This document shows positions 24,752-35,099 of a stretch of 64,000 bases of DNA, piece after piece (position 1 is the first letter of the stretch; every line of letters begins with the position of its first letter). This DNA comes from Bromus sterilis (lineage: Eukaryota > Streptophyta > Magnoliopsida > Poales > Poaceae). The DNA lies in NCBI GenBank assembly GCA_950022295.1, contig OX465599.1, forward strand, positions 278,587,501-278,651,500. The letters run 5' to 3'. The notes under the pieces are model-generated. The model did not search any database and was not told the origin of the DNA. It saw only the letters and a program-made list of their open reading frames with translations. A program made the translations under genes and the position numbers.

Positions 24752-26764
24752 GGATAACTATTCTGACAACATTCCGAACTGCAGTACTTTCGCAAAGAGA
24801 ACCGCACTGCTGAATTCGGAGCACTGCAGTTCGGGTAAAACAGAACCGCATGCACCGATTTAGCGATAACTTTTTAACCTTTGGTCGGAATTGAGCATAT
24901 GATACACCGTTGGATTCTTATGGAAAAGGATCATTTTCCGTATGTTGAACACTTCCCCCGATTCTTCACGGATTAAGAGAAGTTTTGAAAATGGTGCGGC
25001 GACCCACTTTCACAGCTGCAGTTTTTTTGCGATTTCTCTTAAACCGTTCACCGGAATGATGCAAACGATATACCGTTGGAAATATATCGATCACGCGCTC
25101 CTTCCATATGTAGAACACTTTGTCTAATTCGCTGCGTATTTGAGACAAATCTAGCCGCAAAAAACGCAGCAACTCTGTTTTTCGCCGGCGGATCTTGTAG
25201 AGAGTAGAACTTTTTAACCGCTTGTCCGATAGATGCGTATGATACACCGTTGGATTCGTATGGAGTAGTAGATTAACCCATATGTTGAACACTTTTCCAT
25301 ATTCCACACGGTTTTGATGTAATTTGAAAAATGATGTTGCTGCCCTGTTTTGGACAGCAGGAGTTTTTGCTTAAATTCGTTTGATTCGTCCATCCGATCG
25401 CTTCAATTGTTACACGGTTGGATAGCTATCGTTGATACGCTCCATTTGTATGTAAAACACATCCTCTAATTCCTTACGGTTTAAAAGCTGTGTCGATTTT
25501 AGTAAATCGCGGAACTCCGTTCTTCGCGGACCCAGAATCGACGAAGCGGACTGCATTCGCCGAAAACCGCACTGCATTATCGCCAGACAGAACGCATGTG
25601 TTTTTCACGGAACAAAAAAATCGGCGAGTGAACTGCATCCTTTCAGAGACCGGTTGCATTTATCGACAGAGAGAACTGCACTTATGTTTTTTACTTTCAA
25701 CATAATTTTTTATGAACGAGTGTGCTCCGCAAGGACGAGGCGAGTGAACTGCATTTTTGTGAACTGCACCGCATTTTGGTTGCACCGCATTTTTTTCTAA
25801 TCAATAAAAGTGAACCACAAAGCAAAAAAATAGCAATGTTTTTCCTATGAGTGCACTGCATCACATTATTTGAACACAAAGATTTTTACAATACAGTGTA
25901 CTGCATCAATTTTTTTTGTACACTGCATGCCCAATCACACATCACTGCACATGTAGCAGCGATGGGACTACAAAAAATGTAAATTGCTAATAGGTCCCTG
26001 TAATTTACAAAAAAAAGCAATCAGGTCCTGTTGACCCAACACCAGCAACCTCCGGCCACTGCCCCCGATGCCCACTCCGGTGGTCGGTCGCCGTGGAGGG
26101 GAGGCGTGGAAGGCGACTGCAGCGGCGGATCCAGGTCCGGCGGCGCGGCTACACGAGGCGTCGTGGCCGGGCTCGGTACATAGGGCGCCGTGGCCGTAGC
26201 CGGGTAGCCGTGGCCTGGCGCGGGAGGGATGGTGTCGTGGCCGGAGCGGCTCGCCGTGGACGAGCGCGTAGGCGTCGCGCTATGGCCGGTCGCAGGAGAT
26301 GTGGCGCCGTGGCCGGAGGCGGCTTGCCGTGGACGGGCGTGGGGGCATCGTGCCATGGACGGTTGCGGGAGATGGGGCGTTGTGGCCGGGGTGAGGAGGC
26401 GCGACGTCCTGGCCGAGGCTTCAAGGCCAGGGGCAGGAGGCGCGGCGTCCTGGCCAGATCCGGCGAGTGGGTGCGCGACGGCGGGGGGTGGGGGACGGGG
26501 GTGGCGGTGCGGTGGCGGGGGGAGGGGGAAGGTGGGTGGTGCGTAGCGGCACGGCGGCGCGTGGGGAGATCGAGTTCCCCGGGGCGCATGTGAGGTTTCC
26601 AGTGCGCGTTGTTGAAGAGAGGGGGAGGTCGTGGGGAGATGGAGGTGGGTGGGGTGGGTTTTTTTCTTTTTTGTAGCTAGATTGCGGTGCGGTGCGGTTG
26701 GGTGGGATAGGTTAGTTGGGTGTTGTTAGAATAAGACTCTTAAGGGTGTTGTTAGAATAGACTC

Positions 26765-26769
<5 letters not shown>
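24752..26769. mobile_element. Candidate non-autonomous TIR DNA transposon with GC-rich cargo
   Basis: The left end GGATAACTATTCTGACAAC (24752-24770) and the right end, whose complement reads GGGTGAGTCTATTCTAACAA (26769-26750), form imperfect terminal inverted repeats (shared core CTATTCT-ACAAC). A second copy of the right-end motif lies just inside it at 26717-26735. The left 1.2 kb is rich in ACTGCA/ACTGCAC words. The right part, 26040-26690, is strongly GC-rich and opens several frames (26093-26593 plus, 26589-26149 minus) of Arg/Gly/Ala composition with no recognisable domain; it may be captured genic exon sequence, as in Pack-MULEs, or just composition. No transposase and no clear target duplication are seen. 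Confidence 0.4.

Positions 26770-26814
<45 letters not shown>
26769..26814. repeat. (TA)n microsatellite
   Basis: About 23 uninterrupted TA units lie directly against the right end of the TIR-like element. TA-rich sites are common targets for grass DNA transposons. Confidence 0.95.
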
Positions 26815-26817
<3 letters not shown>

Positions 26818-29340
26818 CATGGTTTTCGTATGTTGTGAGTCTGTGGTCATCTAAATCGGAACCGTTAGATTGCTTTGTGATCTGTATCCCTTTTTTCATG
26901 AGGTTCCATTTTCGTGCATTTCTAATGATAAAAACCCGAAGTGGCATGTGCAGGTTCATCTTTCTATGTAGGCTATGTCTAAAATAGAAATTTTCTAAAG
27001 GTTCCATGATAAATATGGTGAGATTTTAACAATGCTTTTGAACGGCTCAGTTTTGCAGGCTCCTATTTTTGGGATGAGCCACAGCTCGGTAGCCGTGTTT
27101 GTACTGCGCATTGGTCCCTTAGTGTTATCGGAACTGTGAGGGCCGAGTGGTCAGCTAGCTAAACGAGTTATGCTTAGGATGGCAGGATATTGCATCCACT
27201 TTTTAAGGTTTCCATTTTTGGAATGAACAGCTAGCTAACTTTGTATAGACCCAAGTAAATATATAGCTAAGCTATGCGTGCTCACATGACCATGTGAGTA
27301 ACCAAAATAGCTATGCGTAGGGTGGCATGAACTTGCATCATCTTTTGAATGTATCTAATTTGGGAAATGCACTGTACATGCACAAGTAAATGCATGGCTG
27401 TGCTGACAGGACCATTTTGGTATGGTTTGACCCATGTCTTTCGGATGTCATAATAAAAAACTTTCCATCACTCGCATCGATGCACACTTAATGAAACCAC
27501 AATCGGCAAGATTTTCATCTGTTGTAAATGCTATGTGTAACCTTCCGGTGACATCAACCTTTACCCAATAAAATAATGCCTATCAACCAAAAAAATAGCA
27601 CACCTAGCGGTTTTTACTTATCCCTGGGAATACCAATCCATCTCTTGACCGTTTTCATCCGTGGGGTGAACCTCTCCTCCTTTTCCTGATGATAACAACA
27701 TTTACATAGTCGATGCATAGATTCCCCACGTATCATTCCCCACCCGTTATCGCGTTGCCGGTGCCTATACCATTTGCACTCGGTGCCTTCGACTATCCAC
27801 GTCCGGTTCCAAGTACAATTTCTAACGATTTTTTATAGAAAAACCATACAAACTCTTAAAATTATGCAACTTTTGTACGCACGATTACTTCGTTCTAAGA
27901 TGACACCCCCTTTACTCAAAAAATTGTGCATAGTGTACACATGGTCTAAACGTGCCTCTACTTTCCATATCCGGTTCCGCGCGCCAATCGTAAAGGTGCC
28001 TCTTAGCTATACCATTATCGTGATGAGCCGGTGCCTAGATCGCTTACATCCGGTGCCTCGATTATCCGCATACGGTTTTGTGTGCTTCTTTTAACGGTTC
28101 TGCCGACATATTTTTATTGGTTCTCTGGAAAAAAACATCTCTTGAATATTTGCATCCCAGGGTTGCACCGCTCCTCTGTTTCTCGATGATATCAACCTTT
28201 ACTATTTTCACAAGGTGTAAAGGGTTCTCTATTATCTCCATCCGGTTCCCCGCATCACTCCTAAAGGAGCTTACACGCTTTCTATGTTTTTTTTGGAATA
28301 AACAGTCCCTGTCGCGTTGGGCCGGTGCCTATACCATTTGCACCCGGTGCCTTTGCCTATCCGCATCCGGTTCCAGCTGCCGCTTCTAACGGGTCTTATG
28401 GAAAGCCAAACATACTCCTAAATTTTTGCATCTTATGTATGCGGCACTACTTTGTTCTCCGATGACATCAACCTTTACACACAACTAAAATGCTTAAGAT
28501 CCACACACAAAACACAACCTTACCGGATTTTTTTCCACGGGAATACCGATCTATCTCTTGACCGTTTGCATTCCATTGGGTAACCCACTCCTTCGTTGCC
28601 CGATTATATCAATAATTACACAATCTATGCATATATTCCTGACTTAACTGCCACGTTATCGTGATGGGCCAGTGCCTATACCAGGTTCCACGTGCAACTT
28701 CTACCGTCTTTTATAAAAAAACTGTAAACTTTTGCATCTTAGGTATGCATCATTAATCCGTTCTTCGATGGCATCACCGTTCACACAAAAAATAATGCCG
28801 AGCGTACACATGGTCTAAAGGGGCCTCTACTTTCCCTACCCAGTTCCGTAAGACACCCGTAAAAGATTTTACGCCTCGTTCATGGGATTCTTGGTAGGGA
28901 CTAAGCATGAAGCAAACTTTTACATTTGATCATTGACTACATTACATCTTTGGATTCAACATGGATCTAGACATATCCGATGCCTCGCATATTTGTTAAT
29001 GAACAGTGGAAAATTAGTGATGATTTGCTGCTAAAAACATGTTTTCAATGGTTTGTCCCTCCCCAACTAGTTTAATGAGCACTTGGCCCCCCTGATCGAA
29101 TTTTTCTAGCTCCGCCACTTTAAGTGGGGTGGGTGCTGTGATTCAACAATAAAAGCTATCATGCCTTAAAGCGGATTGATTTTTAATAATCATTTTGAGC
29201 TTCATATTTTGGTTTTTTCTGAAACATCAGGAAGGCATGGGATGGAATGACTTGCTCGAGCTGGCGGCGGATGGTAATGCTACCAAATTGATCAAGCTTA
29301 AGGAAACTTAATATTGTATGTTGTGGGTGTAGGTCGGCAC
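26815..29340. other. Noncoding region with degenerate tandem modules, possible CACTA fragment
   Basis: No coding region is supported. From 27540 to 28800 a set of phrases recurs in the same order: CCGGTGCCTATACCATTTGC, CATCCGGTTCC, TTTTGCATCTTA and GATGACATCAACCTTTACAC. Repeated direct and slightly diverged subterminal words of this sort are seen in CACTA transposons, but no CACTA terminus or transposase is present. A short palindrome GCTCACATG-ACCATGTGAGT is at 27280-27299. Confidence 0.35.
27540..28800. repeat. Degenerate tandem modules (GATGACATCAACCTTTACA)
   Basis: Variants of GATGACATCAACCTTTACA occur near 27545, 27692, 27900, 28170, 28460, 28600 and 28770. The preceding phrase with CCGGTGCCTATACCATTTGC occurs near 27760, 28320 and, shortened, 28670. 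The copies are strongly diverged, so an old array. Confidence 0.6.
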
Positions 29341-29460
29341 GTCCCAGGCTCTCGTATCTGTATGTTTGAAACCCCCAACATGGTTGGTGCGTTTAAATTT
29401 TATTCCCTGTTTCCTTTATAATTCTTTTATCATGTCGCTCTGCAATTCCAGGGGGAGCAA

Positions 29461-29525
29461 GCCAGTATCTAGCTTTGTGGTTGCAAAAAGAAAGCCAGTA
29501 TCTAGCTTTGTGGTTGAAAAACTAA
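29461..29525. repeat. 33-bp direct repeat
   Basis: GCCAGTATCTAGCTTTGTGG starts at 29461 and again at 29494, extended by TTGCAAAAAG or TTGAAAAACT. It is a simple two-copy tandem duplication. Confidence 0.9.
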
Positions 29526-29793
29526 GGCGAGGAACTTTACACCGGTTGTTCATCAAAATGATGGTAAACAATAATATGCATAAATGACTTAAGCAAAACA
29601 TGCACTCAGCAACATAGAATCGTATTGCCGTTCATGACATCTCATACAACAACTGGTACATGAAAAATATTAAGCACGCCATCTGATCCTAAATCATAAA
29701 CCATACATAAACAACATGTGTTGGTCGAATCGGAAACTGTGGAGCTCAGGCGATGACTCCACCATATATCCACCAGATAGTAAGTGACCACTA

Positions 29794-30993
29794 TCATTCA
29801 TCGCGCGATGTAGAGATACCTGCAACATGTACATATATAGTCAGTATCTAGTTGTGCAAACGTTAAATCACAAATGAGGTAATCAAGTCAACCTGGTATG
29901 AAGAAGCTGGTGTATGGAAACATTGCTCCTCCCGGAACTTTGCCGAATATCTCAATGGATGAATTTTTGATGAAATCAAACTCGAAAACTTCTTCTGAAG
30001 TCGCGATCAAGCAGGAGTTGCGGTCTTCAAGAACAGCTGTGATCTTGCATTGCGGAGTGTAGATAAATTTTGCAGGCACAATCCCCTTAGGGATGATGTC
30101 CCCCCATGGGATGAAACTGGCCAAAGACCATGTGTCTCCATGGTCAACGTGGCTAATCAAAGACCATATCTTGAGACCATCCTTGTTAAGCACTGCTAAC
30201 CCTGGTGCATCACCATCTAATCTGACTAGGTGTAGGTTGCGGCGGAAAATAGAATCTGTCTCTTGGGGACACTTGATTTGGCGCATGTGAAACTTTGCAA
30301 CATCATACTCAATAATGTTGTTGTTTGTTATATGCCAATACATGTGCTCGCCAATCAGAATGCATGGCCTAAAATCTACCTTTCCAACAGATGGAAAACC
30401 TACTACTTTGTCCTCCCATCTTCCTGACACGGATGACCATATAGTAGCATATGTGAAGTGTTCTGTGCTCACTATCCAGACTAGTTTCCATGGGGAAGAG
30501 TGCCAGTGTCCGTGACTATGATCATCAACACAAATTACAGCCCCATTGCTGTATGTGCTATGTCCAAGTGTACGGAACGAAGTGTGCTCTTTTATCATTG
30601 GATTCCAAACAATGATATACCCTGTGGCGTGAGGAGCACCTTCCCATGCCTGCATCCAAGAACAACGAACAGATTCGACCAAGCAGACATTGGTGGAGCG
30701 TTGTTGGATATGGCGAACCGATTGGTTCCAACGACGACTGGAACTTCACCTATCGGAAAGAACCGGTCACAATTGATACTGTTGGTGAAGAAACCAAGAA
30801 ATGGGACGTGTGTGTGCTGCTTCAACATGTTCTTGAAGAACTGTTTGTTTTTCACAAAGCTTCTCCATGCGCGGCATACGGATGCTATGTTGGAGATAGA
30901 GACGGGATGAGGTGGTACGAGACAAAGGATGAGATGAACTATGTGATCGGTGAGGTATGGCAAATGCTCAATGGGGCGAGAGAACGGATTCAT
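29794..30993 (-). pseudogene. F-box protein gene, one frameshift
   Basis: The minus strand encodes an F-box protein of the kind that brings targets to SCF ubiquitin ligases. The start chosen is ATG at 30993 (MNPFSRPIEHLPYL), since an upstream ATG at 31038 would add residues in intron-like sequence. The F-box covers about residues 8-55 (LTDHIVHLILCLVPPH, IASVCRAWRSFV). After about residue 125 the frame shifts by one near 30617-30625 (TPQG in one frame, YIIVWNPM in the next). The rest (to FFIPG) is an F-box-associated region without kelch or LRR motifs. A plausible intron (donor at 29892-29891, acceptor at 29821-29820) joins PG to exon 2, ISTSRDE and stop at 29796-29794. About 375 codons in all is normal for grass F-box genes. 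A single frameshift could be an assembly error, in which case the gene would be intact. Confidence 0.75.
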
Positions 30994-31300
30994 ATCTCTG
31001 AAACATAATGTGCAAATCTGTAAGGTGTAGAAAAACATGGTGAATGTTTGATCCGAGATAAGAAGAACATTTACCTGCTAGGTGATCCAGACAAATTGAG
31101 CGAAGATCCTACAGCTCCTTCTGGGTATGTCAAATGCTCAATGGGGCGAGAGAACGAATTCATATCTCTGAAAAATGATGTGAAAAAATGTAAGGTGTAG
31201 AAAAACATGGTGAAGGTTTGATCCCAGATAAGAAGAACACTTACCTGCTAGGTGCTCAAGACCAATGGCGCGGTGATCCTACAACTACTGCTGGGATTTC
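30961..31300 (-). repeat. 170-bp tandem duplication over the F-box 5' region
   Basis: CAAATGCTCAATGGGGCGAG starts at 30961 and again at 31131; similarity continues through GATAAGAAGAACA(C/T)TTACCTGCTAGGTG to CAGCTCCTTCTGGG / CAACTACTGCTGGG. The first unit includes the start codon of the F-box gene and a likely 5' untranslated intron (donor CAG/GTAAAT at 31074, acceptor TTTCAG/AGATATG at about 30998). The second unit keeps the donor (GTAAGT) and the acceptor-like part but its ATG context reads ATATGAATTC. Confidence 0.85.
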
Positions 31301-32153
31301 GCTTTCTTGAAGATGGCTACTGCTTCGATACGGTGAACGAGAGTGGGCTAGAGGTGCGTGGATGAGAGTGAGATGGTGAGGGACATGAATGGATGGTGGG
31401 CTAGCTGTAAGTTTTCAAATAGATATGGTGAAGGTTTGATGGTGGGCTAGCAAACTCGGTCTTATCTCATGCACATAATCGAGGTAGCAGGGGCATGGGA
31501 TAGCAGGGACAGACACAGCTCTACGGTACTAGCTTTTGACTTCCACAAATGATCATCCTGACGATGCGCATCCCGGCTCTCCTGACTGCGCCTTACCGGA
31601 TGCTCTTTGACCCGATGACCACACTTCTCTCTCTCTAAACGTGGCTACACCCTAACTGCCGCACTGCGCGTGACATGTCACCCATCGAAAAAACACGGAC
31701 TCTGCACACAGACTGGACGCTCGCGTTTGACGGAAACCATATATAAATAAAACATACTGACTTGTTTCCTTATATGTATCTGAACAAAAGGAAAGTAGAT
31801 GCCGTGAACCCTATGTCTGATGTACTAATACTGAGAATAATACTATGCTGAGGGGAGTAGGTGTGTGTGTGTGTGGCGGCTACGGATCAACACAAGGTTA
31901 TATATATCTGAATAAATGTAAACAACATATAATCAATACATCAAATCGTAATTTTCAAAGCTTCAGATGTCAAACCGATATCCGGATATGGAGGATTCAT
32001 TACATAAAATCAGAAGCTTACAAATCTGGAGATGTCAAACCGATAACTTAATTCCGAAATCACCGAAACAGCACACGAAATAAAATGTTTATGGCATCCT
32101 GATGCGTGAATAAGAGGTGCGCTTTTGTACTCGATTGAAACGTGACCTAATAA
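31301..32153. other. Intergenic between F-box and GRF remnant
   Basis: This is upstream of the F-box gene and downstream of the GRF remnant. It contains a short (GT)n run at 31860-31876 and two copies of AGATGTCAAACCGATA (about 31967 and 32031). No gene or transposon end is recognised. Confidence 0.5.
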
Positions 32154-32590
32154 CTAAGCTAAAAAGCGAAAAATAAACAACGTAAGTGTGATACACATAA
32201 AAACCAACGCAGTAAGCAAACCGGATCTGAAACCTTTTTTCTTTATCTCATCAGTTCTAGTGTCTCTCCCAAACATCTCACGAAGCATTGCGTTCTCATC
32301 ATTTGGCCTGTGGATCTCATCCCGCAGTTCAAGGAGCAGATCATTTCTTGGCCTGGAATCTACACAGCGCCAGATTGGTTGAGTGCAGACCTGGCATGAA
32401 CGGTTGCATCAGAGGAGTTGTTGTGAAATTGAAGCAAGAACTGAATCGTAGATCGAGGAGAGATTTACCTTACCGTCGATCGAGGACAAGTTAGATACCT
32501 CCAGCCGGGGTTGGCGTTGGTCCATGAGGTCAGACGAGCTGCCATAGGTGCGGCAGATGCAAAAAAGGGCAGGTAATGGACAGCCTACGA
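32154..32590 (-). pseudogene. GRF-type zinc-finger gene remnant
   Basis: Two pieces on the minus strand resemble a small grass family with an N-terminal GRF zinc finger, a coiled coil and a C-terminal membrane segment. The exon 1 relic (about 32590-32474) encodes ARLTSWTNANPGWRYLTCP, the second half of the finger; the first Cys pair lies in another frame. A donor-like GTAAGG follows at 32473. Exon 2 (32359-32154) after acceptor CTGTGTAG reads LLLELRDEIHRPNDENAML, then REMFGRDTRTDEIKKKGF and a hydrophobic LLTALVFMCITLTLFIF before the stop. Exon phases do not agree in the zinc-finger frame, so a frameshift must be present. What the family does is not known to me. It neighbours the F-box gene on the same strand. 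Confidence 0.5.
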
Positions 32591-33350
32591 GCTCCGGAAC
32601 CGAGACGTGGTGGAGCTACCAGAGGACAGCGTGCAACGGTCAAACTATCTTATGGGGTAATCTGAAAAACTACTTTATGTGCTACAGTTCAAAGATTTTT
32701 GACCCACACACATCATGCACTCACATGCATGGACGATAATAAACCTAACACAATGCGTGCATGCATTGACTGTAGCATGTCCAATGGATCATGCATGGTT
32801 GTCACGGCTGCGCCACTTAATTTGATGGTTATTTTCAACACTGATGATTTAACATGCATATCAATTCTAAATCAAAAAAAATTGAACGTTGTAGATGAGT
32901 TTATCTTCCAAATTTAACATAATTATTCGTGTACAACAAATATCTACAACCCACATTAAATTGTTTTCCATTGATTATGTTCGTGCGTCGATTAGATGAA
33001 TGTAATAATCAATTTAACCATTATACATAAAAAAATGGAAACACAATGAGCGGTAATAGAGCCAAGCGTCCCTCAGTTGTAATCGCATGCTCATTAACCA
33101 AACGGAGTGGCACTGTACAATTTCCATATGTAGCTATATTAGGCACTGTAAAAACCGAAAGTTACTTCTTAATATATCTAGAACTCTTAGAGATGATACG
33201 GTGCCATCCAACATGTGTCTGCCTAGGCTTGGTCTAGGCCTGTAGCTACGTTGGGACCAGCCATCTACAAGAGGAAATAAACTATAATGCTGGAAAATCA
33301 CATAATGCAAATGAGGAAAGAGAGAAAACCGGCCATGAGCGGCCCGTTTG
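32591..33350. other. No recognised feature
   Basis: AT-rich DNA with no protein-like frame, LTR end or clear repeat. Confidence 0.4.
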
Positions 33351-34422
33351 GGGCACCTAGGTGCCTGGGCACCTTGCCTAGATGTCGTTAGATTTTACTA
33401 AGGTGTGCGTGCATTTAAACCGCTAGGACTATTTATTTGACAGCAATTATTGTTGATTATTGCTTGAAATTAATGCCCAACGTGTGCTTTTATTTGGCAA
33501 GAATTATTGCTTGACAACATTAAAAAAAGCAATTAATGTTCTATGGTACGTGTACATCTTTCCATAAAATAGCAAGTCATTTTTTTCATACTATTTGATT
33601 AGCGCGTTTTATTTTTTGATACGTGATGACACTCATTTTTTATACGTGAGGGCGTGCATATAACTTACTATTTGGCTATGCCAAATTTTAGGTGTGTGAT
33701 TTTCTTCTAACGTACCTAGGTATATCGCTATATAAATTTCTTATAACGTACCTAGGTATATCATTATATACATGAGTATAACTTTCTAATTGGGTATGCA
33801 AATTTTAGGTATGTGCATATCTAGATATATTATTATTGTATATTTTGATGCAAAAAAATACTCATGTATATGTGGTATATTGTTTAATTAAAATGGTTAG
33901 ATAGTTAGGTATATCATTGTGGGTATAAAGGCATGGCAGATATACTCAAAAGTTCATTCGTCCATTAATTAAAAATAGAAACATAGATAATGACCGACGT
34001 ATGTCTTCGTTCAAAATGTTAGTTTTATGTACATCTCAAAATCATATGTCTATGTTTATAATGAGTATGCGTGTATGATAATACCTTTGGTATATGTATG
34101 TACCAAAAATAATGTACGCGTATCAATATGCATCGTGCATTTCTAAAAAGAATTGTTTTAAAGAATAAATACTACTCCCTCCGATCCATATTAATTGACG
34201 CACACTTAATATAACTCTAGCACAAAGTTGTACTAAGTGTGCGTCAATTAATTTGTATCGGAGGTAGTAGTATATTATTTTTCAGAAATCAATCAATGAC
34301 CATTAATGGTTGTAGTGAATGCAAATAAAGCTTGGAAAGTCATTACATAATGGATTGTACATCATGCACGAATAATTATGACTTGCTATAACGGGGTTAG
34401 GTGCCCAGGCACCTAGGTGCCC
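33351..34422. mobile_element. 1.07-kb element with perfect 23-bp inverted ends
   Basis: 33351-33373 and 34400-34422 are exact inverted copies of each other over 23 bp. Each end contains the palindrome GGCACCTAGGTGCC followed by TGGGCACC, so each can fold on itself as well as pair with the other. The interior is AT-rich with no transposase. It holds a direct repeat of ACGTACCTAGGTATATC (about 33710 and 33747) and a nested Stowaway MITE. No target duplication is obvious: the left flank is CCGTTTG and the right flank TAGATAA. I cannot place it in a superfamily. Confidence 0.6.
34175..34267. mobile_element. Stowaway MITE, 93 bp
   Basis: CTCCCTCCGATCCATATTAA at the left pairs with the inverted right end (complement CTACCTCCGATACAAATTAA). 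TA dinucleotides at 34173-34174 and 34268-34269 are the expected Tc1/mariner-type duplication. It would fold into a nearly complete hairpin. Confidence 0.92.
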
Positions 34423-34433
34423 TAGATAATTTA

Positions 34434-34435
<2 letters not shown>

Positions 34436-34480
<45 letters not shown>
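34436..34480. repeat. (TA)n microsatellite
   Basis: About 22 AT/TA units, 13 bp beyond the right end of the 1.07-kb element. Confidence 0.95.
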
Positions 34481-34484
<4 letters not shown>

Positions 34485-34777
34485 ACCCTATTAGCTCTGA
34501 TGATGTGAAATTGCACCCTCTCATTTTCTTGTTGTGTTGATCATATGGTTACTCCATGAGATATACCCAGATTCAGTTTGATTATTATGCTTATGATGAA
34601 CTAGATGATACCCCGCGCGTTGCTGCGGGAATCAATTGCAATATATTTTGAATTATTGATTGCATGAAGCATAAATAGTTGAATTAATAGTATATAAACT
34701 AAAGTATAAAAATACATTTTACGTATTGTATTTTATTATTGTGTAGTTAAAAGTATTTATTAAATATAAGTAATGTA

Positions 34778-35070
34778 ATATAATGGAAAAAAATCCATGC
34801 ATGTTGAGTGAGGTCGCATGTGTCATTATATTGATGTATGCATGAGATCAACTAATAACGAAGAACTTGTTCTCATGCATATTGTGGTGAGTCTTTGATG
34901 ATGTGACATGTATGTATGTTAAAAATGATGTAATATAATGAGAAAAATTCATGCATGTTGAGAGAGGTTGCATGTGTTATTAAGTGGATGTGTGCATGAG
35001 ATCAACTAATAGTGAATAACTTGTTCTCATGCATATTGTGGTGGGTCTTTTATGATGTGTCATGCTTACA
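34778..35070. repeat. 154-bp tandem duplication upstream of the LINE
   Basis: CATGCATGTTGAG, GCATGAGATCAACTAATA and TTGTTCTCATGCATATTGTG each occur twice about 154 bp apart (for example 34847 and 35001). The copies are roughly 90% alike by eye. An upstream GATACCCCGCGCGTTGCTGC (34607-34626) is a phrase seen at the ends of other grass repeats. Confidence 0.85.
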
Positions 35071-35099
35071 TGTTGAGATAGATAAGATAGTGGGGATGA

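Noticed and set aside
26093..26593. 166- and 146-codon ORFs on opposite strands
   Set aside because: Low-complexity Arg/Gly or Pro/Arg text from GC-rich DNA. Captured exon origin is possible but not shown.
30646..31008. 120-codon plus-strand ORF
   Set aside because: It is antisense to the F-box gene, whose domain match is much better.
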